Shown: positions 1 through 8,627, counted from the stretch's first letter. The stretch is 43,379 nt of DNA from Crocinitomicaceae bacterium (GCA_029247685.1 JAQWKT010000034.1:1-43379), one strand, 5' to 3'. The notes: a model not told the origin generated them from the sequence alone. Numbers and translations: made by a program.

Positions 1-1548
1 CCCATTAAAAAAGAACTAACAAATTGGGACCCAGTAAGAGGGTATTGGTTAGGGGAAAACCTCTCAAACATGGTTAATAATAAAGAAATAACCGATCGAG
101 CTTTTCCAGAAGATTTTACTCCTTATGAAATGCTTAAAGTAATTCCTGAATCTACTTATGATAAAATAAGGGGAATTGTTGATTCAGAAAAGGGCAATCT
201 TTCCGGAAGAGACCAAAGCCAATGGAATCAATTAAATAACATTATTTCAAATATTTCTTGTACTTATCAACGAGGACGATCTTATGGAGACCCTCACCTT
301 ATTTCTTTTGACGAATCTAGAACCTCTTTTCAAACGGTAGGCGAATTTAGCTTGACTCAATCTGCATCAAATCATATGGAAGTACAAGCAAGACAAAAAT
401 CAAATGGATCTGACTTTTCTTTAAACAGTGCGGTTGCTATGAATGTTTTTGGAGATCGCTTATGTATTTATGGATCAGATAGACCCGATTCGGATATTTC
501 TGCACTTCGATTAAATGGCGAACCAATAAGCCTTGATGGAAGAACCTACTACCTTCCTCATGGTGGAAACATTCGCTTAGCTGGAAGAAACTACATGATT
601 AACTGGCCAAGTGGAGAGTCTGTAACCGTTGGAATGAGAAGGAGTTTTATGAATATTACAGTCTATATTTTTAATTGCTCAGAGCAATTCAATGGATTGC
701 TTGGTAATGCCGATGGGAATAGCCTTAATGATTTTCAATCACAAAATGGATCGCTTAGAAGACCTGCAAATTTCTTTAGTGCAACAAATATGAATCAATC
801 AAATGTTAATTCACATCGGGAATACTTGGCATTTACGAGTCAAAATTTAGCTGAAGACTGGAGAGTTAATGATCAAACGACTCTTTTTGATTATCCAATT
901 GGAATGAGTACTGCTAGTTTTACCGATCGATCTTTTCCACGAATACATCATACTATTCATGATTTAAGTCCTCAACAATTAAGCAATGCAAGAACCCATT
1001 GTAGAGAAAATGGCATTAATCAAAATGACATGGCAGGTTGCATTTATGACCAAGGTTTTTTGAACATCCCCGCAAACCCAGCACCTCCAACGGTTGATTT
1101 TACGGAAGATGAAAGCTTAAACACTATACGAAGACCTGCTTTAAACAATAATGAGCATGAATATCAAGAAGGGAAAAATCCTACTGGAACTGCTGCTGTA
1201 CCAATAGCAGCTCCAAATGCAAGTGGAAATAACCCAGCTCATACCACAGAAAAAAAACCAAGTAAAGAAATCAATTCTCCATCTAGAGGAAACGATAGCT
1301 TTTGGGGGAATTCTTCTACTAATTCAACGGTAAATAAAAGCCCCAGCAATACTAGTAAACCAATTTTTAGCAGACCTAATAACGTAAATAACAAACCAAG
1401 TAAAACCTTTAATCAAAGCACTCCATCTAGAGGAAGTTCAAGAGTTATTTCTCCAAGCAGATCTACTCCTTCTCGATCATCCTCTCCAAGCAGAAACACC
1501 CCTACTCGATCAACTTCACCAAGCAAATCCAAGGGAGGGAAAAATTGA
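1..1548 (+). CDS. VWD-domain protein with basic Ser/Pro/Arg tail (5' end outside window)
   Basis: The frame is open from base 1, so this is the 3' part of a longer gene; the ATG at 70 is probably internal. A von Willebrand factor type D-like domain starts at the RSYGDPHLISFD motif (about base 283) and runs to GLLGNADGNS (about base 725). Such domains occur in large secreted or surface proteins, where they mediate structure or adhesion. After about base 1085 the protein turns low-complexity, rich in Asn, Pro, Ser and Thr, and ends in repeated SPSR/TPSR units and a Lys-rich tail. No T9SS sorting domain is visible at the C-terminus, so the export route is unclear. The tRNA-Val gene begins 18 bases after the stop. 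The VWD assignment is fairly sure; the function is not known. Confidence 0.75.
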   Translation, partial: PIKKELTNWDPVRGYWLGENLSNMVNNKEITDRAFPEDFTPYEMLKVIPESTYDKIRGIVDSEKGNLSGRDQSQWNQLNNIISNISCTYQRGRSYGDPHLISFDESRTSFQTVGEFSLTQSASNHMEVQARQKSNGSDFSLNSAVAMNVFGDRLCIYGSDRPDSDISALRLNGEPISLDGRTYYLPHGGNIRLAGRNYMINWPSGESVTVGMRRSFMNITVYIFNCSEQFNGLLGNADGNSLNDFQSQNGSLRRPANFFSATNMNQSNVNSHREYLAFTSQNLAEDWRVNDQTTLFDYPIGMSTASFTDRSFPRIHHTIHDLSPQQLSNARTHCRENGINQNDMAGCIYDQGFLNIPANPAPPTVDFTEDESLNTIRRPALNNNEHEYQEGKNPTGTAAVPIAAPNASGNNPAHTTEKKPSKEINSPSRGNDSFWGNSSTNSTVNKSPSNTSKPIFSRPNNVNNKPSKTFNQSTPSRGSSRVISPSRSTPSRSSSPSRNTPTRSTSPSKSKGGKN

Positions 1549-1566
1549 TTACTTTTATAGCCCTTT

Positions 1567-1641
1567 GGGCTATTAACTCAGTTGGTTTAGAGTGTCACCT
1601 TGACAGGGTGGAAGTCACTGGTTCGAATCCAGTATAGCCCA
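1567..1641 (+). tRNA. tRNA-Val (GAC anticodon)
   Basis: A full cloverleaf folds by eye. The acceptor stem is GGGCTAT/ATAGCCC, the D stem ACTC/GAGT has a GG-containing loop, the anticodon stem TCACC/GGTGG carries loop TTGACAG (anticodon GAC), and the T stem ACTGG/CCAGT has the canonical TTCGAAT loop. The discriminator is A at 1641, and CCA is not encoded. The seven bases at 1557-1563 duplicate the 3' acceptor strand and could pair with the 5' acceptor strand (see findings). Confidence 0.95.
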
Positions 1642-1724
1642 CAAAAAAACTCTACTAATAAATCAAGCGATATTTCCTTGTTAAAAAAACACCTTCTATT
1701 TATTTGCAAGGAGCTTAAACAACG

Positions 1725-2786
1725 TTATTTAATCTCTTTTTTTAGAATGGTTTGCGTTGGGAAAGCAAAATCTAAACCGGCGTCATTAAACCTTTTTAGC
1801 ACTTCTTTGCTAATTGTATTTTGAGAATCTAACCAGTGAGCTTCTGGCTTCACATAGTAGATAAATAATATCCCCAAAGAAAAGTCGCCAAAATCTTTAA
1901 ATCCTGCCGAGCAATTCTCTTCTAATATTTCAGAATGATCGACAACAATTTGCTTTAAAAGATCTACTCCTTGCTGCATTCCATTTTCATCTGTATCATA
2001 TGTAAGACCAAGATTAAGAACAATTTTAAGAGATGGTTGTGAAGTCACATTTACCACACTATTGTCTGTAAACGTGCTATTTGGTATGGTCACAATTCGT
2101 CCATCCAAAGTTCTAATTCTTGTGCTTCGAAGGCCAACTTCTTCCACTATTCCATCAAACCCTTCAATTTGAATTCTATCTTTCATTTTAAAAGGTTTAT
2201 CTAAAAAAATCATGATTCCTGCAAAAATATTCTTTACCGAGTCTTGAGCGGCAAGCGCTAGAGCTAAACCTCCTATTCCAAGACCTGCTATCATTGCAGT
2301 AATATCAAATCCTAAATTATCGAGACCAACAATAACCCCAAAAACCCAAATGATAGAACGAAGCGTTTTCCGAATAACTGGCAGTAAAAAATTCTCTTGG
2401 CCATGATCTGTCTTCTCCACATAGGGTAAAACAACCTCAGTTACTACCGCATCAAAAATCCTTGAAAAAATAGATGTAGAAAGTAAAATCACAATAAAGT
2501 AAGTTACTTTTTCAAAAACTAAAATTACCGTTGGATTTTCAAATGATAAATAATGAAATGCAATCCAACAACCAAACAATAGCAAAAAATAAACCACTGG
2601 TTTTTCAAGAGTTTCTATTAAAATATCGTCTAGTTTTGTTTTGGTTTTTGCCGTTATTTTTTTAACAACATTGGCAATTATCCAATAAGAAATTTTAACC
2701 GCCAAAAAAGAAGCTATAACAATTCCTATTGCGATACCCCAATCTTCAATTGAATTATTGAATAAATTTATATCTAAAAAACTCAT
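1725..2786 (-). CDS. Small-conductance mechanosensitive ion channel, MscS family
   Basis: A 353-residue inner-membrane channel that would open under membrane tension and protect cells from hypo-osmotic shock. About four or five N-terminal hydrophobic segments are followed by the MscS pore-helix signature, a Gly/Ala-rich stretch around residues 168-182 (AGLGIGGLALALAAQDS). Next comes the beta domain with KPFKMKDRIQIEGFDGIVEEVGLRSTRIRT and IPNSTF, the family hallmark. The length suits an MscS protein with extra N-terminal helices, in the style of YnaI/YbdG. It is transcribed alone, toward tRNA-Val, and a TAnnTTTG element lies about 23 bases upstream of its ATG. The exact subfamily is uncertain. 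Confidence 0.9.
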   Translation of the reverse strand: MSFLDINLFNNSIEDWGIAIGIVIASFLAVKISYWIIANVVKKITAKTKTKLDDILIETLEKPVVYFLLLFGCWIAFHYLSFENPTVILVFEKVTYFIVILLSTSIFSRIFDAVVTEVVLPYVEKTDHGQENFLLPVIRKTLRSIIWVFGVIVGLDNLGFDITAMIAGLGIGGLALALAAQDSVKNIFAGIMIFLDKPFKMKDRIQIEGFDGIVEEVGLRSTRIRTLDGRIVTIPNSTFTDNSVVNVTSQPSLKIVLNLGLTYDTDENGMQQGVDLLKQIVVDHSEILEENCSAGFKDFGDFSLGILFIYYVKPEAHWLDSQNTISKEVLKRFNDAGLDFAFPTQTILKKEIK

Positions 2787-2808
2787 CTTACTTGTATTAT
2801 TTTTTTTG

Positions 2809-2816
2809 CAAATTTA
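2809..2816 (-). promoter_or_regulatory. Putative -7 promoter element of the mscS-type gene
   Basis: On the minus strand this reads TAAATTTG, an exact match to the Bacteroidota -7 consensus TAnnTTTG, 23 bases upstream of the ATG. No convincing -33 TTTG was found at the right distance. Confidence 0.45.
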
Positions 2817-2898
2817 CATTTTTCAATGCTACCAATAACGACAATCGCCAAAATAACCGTTTAAAACAGTAGATATTTAAAAAAATTAAACGACCTCT

Positions 2899-4044
2899 TT
2901 ATTTTTTTTGCACTTTTTTTCCTTCCTCATAATACTCAATAATATTTTCTGAACGTTCTTCATTTTTATATAATATGAACTTTCCGTGTTTTTTATTATG
3001 CTTATAACTCCCTATAAAATCAGTGCGCCTCTGCCCATTTTCATTAACATAAAACTCCTCCCAATGGCCATTTCTTTTTCCCTTTAAAAAAAAGCCTTGC
3101 TGGCTTACTGTTTTTGCAATTCCATTAAAAGGTTTGTCTTCAAAGAAAAACGTTTCCTCTGTATTTATTTCCTTTTTAAATTCAACGACCCCATTCCATT
3201 TATACGCTCCAACATGATCAAAAAACATTTGCCATTTATCAATAAGTTCAAAATGAAGATCGGTGACATCCCAAATAGAATCTTTGGACAAAGTACTATC
3301 TTCTTCCATTTCCCAACTAGAATAATACCCTGGGTATCCCAAATAAAAATCAAGTAATGATCCATTTGCTAAAGAAAGCTTAGAATTACTGGAAAAGTAT
3401 TCTGGAGAAAACAGCTGCTCTTCACATTCAAAACAAATCCCGGTTCCTCCAACTGCCTTGTTTTGTTCATCAAAAAAAACCACTGCATGCCTAACTGTTA
3501 TGGGGCACTTAGAATGAATAATTCCAGAAGCTATTCGGTGCTGAAGTTCCAAGGCAACATTTGCCTCCTCTTTGCTTAAATCAATAACCTGAACATATGC
3601 AGAATCTGGAAGAAGTTCTTTATATGGAAGTTTGTTATTTGGGAAATCTCTACCCCCAAAATTCATTACATATACACGAGCATGTGTCCAGTTTTTATGC
3701 GGCCATTCAGATCGAAGGTTTTGTGGCAAACGCATGCTTTCAGGACTAACTATTTTTTTTAAAGTGGAATCTTTAACTCCAAGATCCGGAAGGGTATTTG
3801 GATCTTCAGGTTCCTTGTAAGAAGCAGCAATGCTATCAAGTATGTATGCCTTTTCTTTGGCTTGATAATATTCTTTGCTTTGATAATATTCTTTGTTTAT
3901 AGATAAAGTATCAATGTAATCCACAGATATCGTAAGCGGTTCATCTATTAAAGAAGTAGACTGCTCATTCTTAACCGTTTTACAAGAATAAAACGTTAAA
4001 AGAAGAAGAAAAAATAAAAGACGAAACATACTTTTTAAATTCAT
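2899..4044 (-). CDS. Lipoprotein with C-terminal MORN-like repeats, function unknown
   Basis: A 381-residue protein with a lipoprotein signal peptide: a hydrophobic stretch, then TFYSC, giving a predicted lipidated Cys at residue 21. The middle part is not recognised; it contains scattered Cys residues (CPI, CFECEEQ). The last ~80 residues have the pattern of MORN/YwqK-type repeats (GKRNGHWEEFYVNENGQ, then GSYKHNKKHGKFILYKNEE). The ATG overlaps the stop of the upstream exonuclease gene by one base (TAATG), which suggests translational coupling and places it last in the leftward run that starts at 7966. An outer-membrane or periplasmic lipoprotein is the safest statement. Confidence 0.75.
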   Translation of the reverse strand: MNLKSMFRLLFFLLLLTFYSCKTVKNEQSTSLIDEPLTISVDYIDTLSINKEYYQSKEYYQAKEKAYILDSIAASYKEPEDPNTLPDLGVKDSTLKKIVSPESMRLPQNLRSEWPHKNWTHARVYVMNFGGRDFPNNKLPYKELLPDSAYVQVIDLSKEEANVALELQHRIASGIIHSKCPITVRHAVVFFDEQNKAVGGTGICFECEEQLFSPEYFSSNSKLSLANGSLLDFYLGYPGYYSSWEMEEDSTLSKDSIWDVTDLHFELIDKWQMFFDHVGAYKWNGVVEFKKEINTEETFFFEDKPFNGIAKTVSQQGFFLKGKRNGHWEEFYVNENGQRRTDFIGSYKHNKKHGKFILYKNEERSENIIEYYEEGKKVQKK

Positions 4045-4766
4045 TATTCTACAATCGAAATATTCGCATCCGCGACCAACTCCTCCCCTTTCATTCTTAA
4101 AAAAAGCTGAATTAATGCCGATACATCTTTTTCACAATAACGAGCAATTCTTTCCAAGTCATTTTCTTCATAATAAACCCTTGCCACATCTGCCCCAGAT
4201 ATATCGTCTTTTGGAGTAGGTATTTCAAACACATGACATAAAAGCGCCAAAGAAGTATAGGCTTTAAAATCGCCAAACTTCCAAAGTTCCATCGTATCTA
4301 GATGTTTAATTTCCCAAGGTTTTTTTCCACTAATATTTAATATGTTTGGAAGAGACACTCCATTAATAAGCATTCTTCTACATAAATAGGGAAAGTCAAA
4401 TTCTTTTGCATTGTGTCCACATAAAACATGAAAAGGCGCATTATAATGTTCCTCTAGAAGTTTTTTAAATTGAATTAACAGGGTTTTTTCATCGTCGTGG
4501 TAAAATGATTTTAGCCTAATAGAACGCTCCATGTTGTTTTCTCTAACAAAGCCAACCGAAATACACACAATTTTACCAAACTCGGCAAATATTGCAGCAT
4601 TTCGCTCATAAAGTTCGTCATAAGTATTCTCGTCATTAAGACGAAAACGAACTTTGGAATCAAACAGTTCTTTTGTTTTTACATCGATATCTTTGTAAGA
4701 ATATGTTTGTGGAACAGTCTCAATATCTAAAAAAAGAATGTTTTCTAATTGATTTTGTTTTTGCAT
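4044..4766 (-). CDS. DnaQ/RNase H-fold 3'-5' exonuclease (PolB-exonuclease-like)
   Basis: A 240-residue protein with the three exonuclease motifs of the DEDDy group: FLDIET near the N-terminus (motif I), HNAKEFDFPYL at about residue 136 (motif II), and RYCEKDV at about residue 210 (motif III, Y-x3-D). It matches the family described as predicted 3'-5' exonucleases related to the exonuclease domain of DNA polymerase B. The substrate is unknown. It sits 13 bases after the kup stop and is coupled to the downstream lipoprotein gene by a one-base overlap. Confidence 0.85.
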   Translation of the reverse strand: MQKQNQLENILFLDIETVPQTYSYKDIDVKTKELFDSKVRFRLNDENTYDELYERNAAIFAEFGKIVCISVGFVRENNMERSIRLKSFYHDDEKTLLIQFKKLLEEHYNAPFHVLCGHNAKEFDFPYLCRRMLINGVSLPNILNISGKKPWEIKHLDTMELWKFGDFKAYTSLALLCHVFEIPTPKDDISGADVARVYYEENDLERIARYCEKDVSALIQLFLRMKGEELVADANISIVE

Positions 4767-4779
4767 CCGTTTGTTGTTT

Positions 4780-6729
4780 TTAAGCTTCTGGCTCCATATC
4801 TTCCATCATTTTCTTTTCTAGTGTTTTGGTTACACTAATTGGAACATATTCCACTTCTACGTTGGTTTCGTCAAGCCCTAGATCTTCTGCTGGCTTTAAC
4901 CCGGTTAATTTAATAAGTCTATAGATTCTGACGCATATCGATTGAAATGGTGTTAGCTCATTGTCTGTTGAAACCCTAGTGCTAAGAACGACAAATCTAA
5001 AATCTGTTTTTTCAAATTTATCCCGAACGCATTCAAAAACACTTTCTCCATTAATTTCTCCTTTATGCACCATCTTGTCATGAATCTTTCGCATCATATA
5101 TTCGATTCGGTGTTCTTCTTTAAAGCCAAGGTGCAAACTAACAAAGTAAGATTTTTTATCAATAATTGGCTTTACAGAATAATGTACTCCCCAGGGTTCT
5201 TCCAAAATGTCAAGATGTAAAAACCAAACAATTCCAGCTTTTCGAGGTTTTTTTCTAAATAAGGAATAAAATACGGTAGAATCAATTTTCTTAGGGGAAT
5301 CGCTTCTAGTTGGATAAACTAGATTGGTTGCTTCATAAGGTATTTTATCATCCGCATTTACGGAATTTAGAAGTGGAATTACCCGGTTAATGTGCACGTA
5401 TTCGGTAATGTTTTTTCGTAATTTTCTAGCTTCGTAAAACAAGTATAAAAAGGTAAAAAAGGTAATGGCTAAAATTAAGGTAAACCAACCTCCATGAACA
5501 ATCTTTCCAAGATTAGAAAGCAAGAAAACACCTTCAACTACAAGAAAGGTCAAGAAAATTAAAAAGTATAAGGCTTTTGCTTTTGGATATTTGTACTGCA
5601 ATAAAACAAACAAAAGAATGGTCGTCATGATCATGTCAATGGTAATAGCAAGCCCATAAGTTGCTTCCATTGCACTAGATTTTTTAAAAATAAAGAGCAC
5701 CAAAAGACATCCTGCCATTAAAAACCAATTTATATATGGGATATAAATTTGTCCCTGATGATCGGTGGGATATTTAATTTTGAGATTTGTCCAAAGTTTA
5801 AGTTTAACCGCTTCGTTCATTAGAGTATACACTCCTGTTATAAGGGCTTGAGAGGCAATGATTGTGGCAAAAGTTGCAAGCCCAATAGCAAAAGGAATGA
5901 TTTGCTCTGGGACCATGGAATAAAAAATGGTTTGTCCAGCTTTTAAGGAAAATCCATCGGAAGAACATAGGGCTGCTTGGCCTAGGTAATTAAGGACCAA
6001 CATCGATGAAACAAAAGCCCAACTAACTCGAATGTTTTCCTTTCCACAATGTCCTAAATCGGAATAAAGCGCTTCTGCCCCTGTGGTACATAAAAAAACC
6101 GCGCCTAAAACCCAAAAACCACCATCGACATTAGCGATTAAATTGTAGACATAATAAGGATTAAATGCCGCAAGAACTGAAGGATTATGAACAATATTGC
6201 TTGCACCCAAAAAGCCAATAAATACAAACCACATCATCATGACAGGTCCAAAGGTTTTCCCTATTAAAACCGTTCCGAATTGCTGAAACAAAAACAAGGA
6301 AATAATAATGACGACGACAATAGGCAAAACCGGTATGTCTGGGTTAATAATTGCAAGCCCTTCTACGGCGGAAGAAATAGATATTGCGGGAGTGATAAAC
6401 CCATCGGCTATAAGGGTCGAACACCCAATTAATGCAGGAAAAATAATCCACTTTTTTTTTCCTTTTAATAAAGCAAACAAGGCAAAAATACCCCCCTCTC
6501 CTTTGTTATCTGCATTTAATGCAAAATACATGTATTTGAAGGATGCAATTAAAATTAAGGTCCAAATCACAGCAGACAATCCACCATACACAAGGCCTAT
6601 GTCAAAATGAGTTCCATTGCCTGTAATTGCTTGAAAAACATATAATGGAGAGGTTCCTATGTCGCCAAAAACAATTCCGATAGTGATTAAAACACCGGCT
6701 AAAGATCGCTTATGTGATTTTTCTGACAT
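4780..6729 (-). CDS. kup: Kup-family potassium uptake protein
   Basis: A 649-residue K+/H+ symporter of the KUP/HAK/KT family in the inner membrane. The N-terminal signature GIVFGDIGTSPLYVFQ, the segment GEGGIFALFALL and the TTGAEALYSDLGHCG motif are all present. They are followed by about 12 hydrophobic segments and a soluble C-terminal domain of roughly 190 residues. The ATG at 6729 (MSEKSHKRSLAGVL) was chosen because it lies just before the conserved first segment; an ATG at 6810 would add 27 residues and overlap the upstream hydrolase gene. It is the third gene of the leftward run. Confidence 0.93.
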   Translation of the reverse strand: MSEKSHKRSLAGVLITIGIVFGDIGTSPLYVFQAITGNGTHFDIGLVYGGLSAVIWTLILIASFKYMYFALNADNKGEGGIFALFALLKGKKKWIIFPALIGCSTLIADGFITPAISISSAVEGLAIINPDIPVLPIVVVIIISLFLFQQFGTVLIGKTFGPVMMMWFVFIGFLGASNIVHNPSVLAAFNPYYVYNLIANVDGGFWVLGAVFLCTTGAEALYSDLGHCGKENIRVSWAFVSSMLVLNYLGQAALCSSDGFSLKAGQTIFYSMVPEQIIPFAIGLATFATIIASQALITGVYTLMNEAVKLKLWTNLKIKYPTDHQGQIYIPYINWFLMAGCLLVLFIFKKSSAMEATYGLAITIDMIMTTILLFVLLQYKYPKAKALYFLIFLTFLVVEGVFLLSNLGKIVHGGWFTLILAITFFTFLYLFYEARKLRKNITEYVHINRVIPLLNSVNADDKIPYEATNLVYPTRSDSPKKIDSTVFYSLFRKKPRKAGIVWFLHLDILEEPWGVHYSVKPIIDKKSYFVSLHLGFKEEHRIEYMMRKIHDKMVHKGEINGESVFECVRDKFEKTDFRFVVLSTRVSTDNELTPFQSICVRIYRLIKLTGLKPAEDLGLDETNVEVEYVPISVTKTLEKKMMEDMEPEA

Positions 6730-6797
6730 ATTTGACTCGATAAAAGTATATATTAAAAGAGAAAGAAAAGGTTTTTTTAAAAAATAGTTTGGACTAA

Positions 6798-7559
6798 TTA
6801 CCGAAGGCAAAAAGACAAGACATGGTCAATAAAACTGTCGGGAGATTCAGCATGTACCCAATGTCCTGCATTTGAAATCGTTACAAACTCGCTATCTGGA
6901 AATAAATACTCAATATCTGCAAGATCTTCCTCTAAAATATAGTTGGAATTTTCACCACGAATAAAGATGCTTGGCACCAACACTTCTTTTTGAGGGAGCG
7001 CTGACAAAATCTCTGGCATTTGTTTTTCAAGAACAGAAACATTCATTCGCCAAGCAAGCTTTCCCTTTTCAATCCAATATAAATTTTTTAATAAAAACTG
7101 CCTGGTTGCCACTTCATCAATATAGGCTGCCAAATAAGGCTCTGCTTCGCTCCTTTTGGATAATTTATTAAGTGGAATGCTATGAATTCCTTTTAAAATA
7201 TGTTGATGGTGTGGTTGGTATTTTTTGACTCCCATGTCCACAAGAATTAAGCCTTGTATCCCTGTTGCATTTATTTGCGCCAAATGCATCGCTATTTTGG
7301 CTCCCATGGAATGACCGAGTAAAAAATAATTTTTGATCTCAAGAGACTGTATTAAGACTAAAACATCTTTTGCAAGAATTGGATAATCAAAGTCTTCACT
7401 CCATGGGGAACGGCCATGATTTCTAACATCCACCACGATCACTCGAAAATATTCAGAAAACTTTTTTGTTTGACTCTGCCAATTATCTGCACAGCCAAAA
7501 AGCCCATGTAAAATAATTAACGGGGTTCCTTTTCCATATTCTCTATAAAACAGTTTCAT
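6798..7559 (-). CDS. Alpha/beta-hydrolase fold esterase (YbfF-like)
   Basis: A 253-residue cytoplasmic hydrolase. The oxyanion-hole motif LHGLFGCADNW lies at residues 18-28 and the nucleophile elbow GHSMG at about 83-87. A candidate acid sits in the DLADIEYLFPDSE region, and the catalytic His is in NAGHWVHAE near the C-terminus. There is no signal peptide. The HGLFG/DVRNHGRS/GHSMGAK combination is typical of the YbfF-like esterases. The physiological substrate is not known. It lies 8 bases downstream of the HMA-type lipoprotein gene and upstream of kup. Confidence 0.85.
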   Translation of the reverse strand: MKLFYREYGKGTPLIILHGLFGCADNWQSQTKKFSEYFRVIVVDVRNHGRSPWSEDFDYPILAKDVLVLIQSLEIKNYFLLGHSMGAKIAMHLAQINATGIQGLILVDMGVKKYQPHHQHILKGIHSIPLNKLSKRSEAEPYLAAYIDEVATRQFLLKNLYWIEKGKLAWRMNVSVLEKQMPEILSALPQKEVLVPSIFIRGENSNYILEEDLADIEYLFPDSEFVTISNAGHWVHAESPDSFIDHVLSFCLR

Positions 7560-7567
7560 AGGAAAAT

Positions 7568-7966
7568 CTAAGAATTAGTGGTTGTTTTTTCTGTGGAGAT
7601 TTCTTCCGCTATAAATTGGCCTTTATTAAGTTTTTCAATTTCTTGAATAATTTGATTTTTGTCTACTTTATTTGAATCGTATGAAACATAGGCTCTTTGT
7701 TTTTTTTGTCCCTCTTTAAAATCAAATCGAACACGATTAACCCCACCAAGGTCCTTAACTCCAACACGAATTGCTCCACCGCATCCAAGTTCACAGGTCA
7801 TGCCTTCAATGTCTAGCTCTAAAACAGTGTTGGGTGTCTCTTTTTTTAGTTTTGGGTTCTTTTGTGTTTCACTTAATTTTTGACGTTTTAAGACAACAAT
7901 TTCATCCTTCTGATTACAGCTATATACCAGCGTTAAACTAAAAAGGAAATAAGATAGTAATTTCAT
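7568..7966 (-). CDS. Lipoprotein with heavy-metal-associated (HMA-like) domain
   Basis: From the ATG at 7966 the protein has 132 residues. A short lipoprotein signal peptide (SLTLVYSC, lipidated Cys at about residue 17) is followed by a Lys-rich linker and an HMA-like fold. The fold begins LDIEGMTCELGCGGAIRVGVKDLGGV, and conserved tail features follow. The metal motif is C-x3-C (CELGC), not the usual C-x2-C. The upstream in-frame ATG at 7984 would place six residues before a normal signal peptide, so it was not used. It is the first gene of the leftward run to 2899 and has its own TAnnTTTG element. Confidence 0.8.
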   Translation of the reverse strand: MKLLSYFLFSLTLVYSCNQKDEIVVLKRQKLSETQKNPKLKKETPNTVLELDIEGMTCELGCGGAIRVGVKDLGGVNRVRFDFKEGQKKQRAYVSYDSNKVDKNQIIQEIEKLNKGQFIAEEISTEKTTTNS

Positions 7967-7981
7967 GAGGTTTATTTGATG

Positions 7982-7989
7982 CAAAAATA
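7982..7989 (-). promoter_or_regulatory. Putative -7 promoter element of the HMA-lipoprotein operon
   Basis: The minus strand reads TATTTTTG, an exact TAnnTTTG match, 16 bases upstream of the chosen ATG. A start site about 6 bases downstream would give a leader of roughly 10 bases and also excludes the longer start at 7984. Confidence 0.45.
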
Positions 7990-8056
7990 CAGTTTCTTTT
8001 ATGAAAGATTAACGGATAAAGCCGCTTTTTTGTTTTTTGGCTAGAGGCTTTTAAAT

Positions 8057-8064
8057 TATATTTG
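8057..8064 (+). promoter_or_regulatory. Putative -7 promoter element of the lipocalin-like gene
   Basis: TATATTTG matches TAnnTTTG exactly and lies 25 bases before the ATG at 8089. It overlaps the TTG codon at 8062, which argues against that codon as the translation start. Confidence 0.45.
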
Positions 8065-8088
8065 CGGATAAATCAAAAAATCAAAAAA

Positions 8089-8526
8089 ATGAACTTAAAT
8101 TTTGCAAAAATCGGATTTGTTCTACTTCTTGGAACAGTTAGCGTGGTTTCTTCATGTGGAAAATACGAAGAAGGACCTTCTTTTACTTTATTAACTAAAA
8201 AAATGCGTCTTACAGGAGACTGGACGGTTAGCGAAATGACTGTAGATGGTCAAACGCAAGACATTAGCAGCATTAACACAACATCGAGCATCAATAACGA
8301 TGGAACGTATACCTTTGTGATACAATATTCTTTAGGAACTCTTTCTTATACCGATACTGAAAATGGTACCTGGGAATTTAACAGCGATAAGTCTGGCGTT
8401 TTATTTATGGAAGATGGAGCTAGCACTGCTACAGAAAGAACCATTATCAAATTAGAAAACAAAGAAATGAAATTAAGAACTGTAGATGGAAGCATTAATA
8501 CAGATTTTACATTCACTAAAAATTAA
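8089..8526 (+). CDS. Lipocalin-like lipoprotein
   Basis: A 145-residue lipoprotein with signal peptide MNLNFAKIGFVLLLGTVSVV and lipobox VSSC. The mature part has the arrangement typical of Bacteroidota lipocalin-like domains: a GDWTVSEMTVDG opening strand, alternating strands (GTYTFVIQYSL, GTWEFNSDKSGVLF) and a closing IIKLENKEMKLRT. Such proteins sit in the outer or inner membrane as small beta-barrels with unknown ligands. Start 8089 was chosen because the -7 element overlaps the earlier TTG. The tRNA-Arg gene follows 19 bases after the stop and may be cotranscribed. Confidence 0.75.
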   Translation: MNLNFAKIGFVLLLGTVSVVSSCGKYEEGPSFTLLTKKMRLTGDWTVSEMTVDGQTQDISSINTTSSINNDGTYTFVIQYSLGTLSYTDTENGTWEFNSDKSGVLFMEDGASTATERTIIKLENKEMKLRTVDGSINTDFTFTKN

Positions 8527-8545
8527 AGAATCCTTCATTCTTTAG

Positions 8546-8622
8546 GGCCCCGTGGCGCAACTGAATAGCGCATCAGATTTCGGCTCTGAGGGTTACAGGT
8601 TTGAATCCTGTCGGGGTCACCA
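8546..8622 (+). tRNA. tRNA-Arg (TCG anticodon), CCA encoded
   Basis: Complete 77-base cloverleaf. The acceptor is GGCCCCG/CGGGGTC with one G-T pair, the D stem GCGC/GCGC, the anticodon stem TCAGA/TCTGA with loop TTTCGGC (anticodon TCG), and the T stem ACAGG/CCTGT. The discriminator is A, followed by an encoded CCA. The D loop (AACTGAATA) has A instead of G at position 19 and the T loop (TTTGAAT) has T instead of C at position 56, a matched pair of changes (see findings). Confidence 0.95.
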
Positions 8623-8627
8623 TTTTA

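Noticed and set aside
1690-1715. Hairpin TCCTTG/CAAGGA downstream of tRNA-Val as terminator
   Set aside because: Six-base arms are separated by a long A/T-rich loop with no T tract directly after; not convincing.
1600-1824. Short plus-strand open frame over tRNA-Val and the end of the mscS-type gene
   Set aside because: It reads through the tRNA and antisense to a clear channel gene, with no protein-like features.
3097-3357. Plus-strand open frame inside the lipoprotein gene
   Set aside because: It is antisense to a frame with signal peptide and repeats and has no recognisable protein features.
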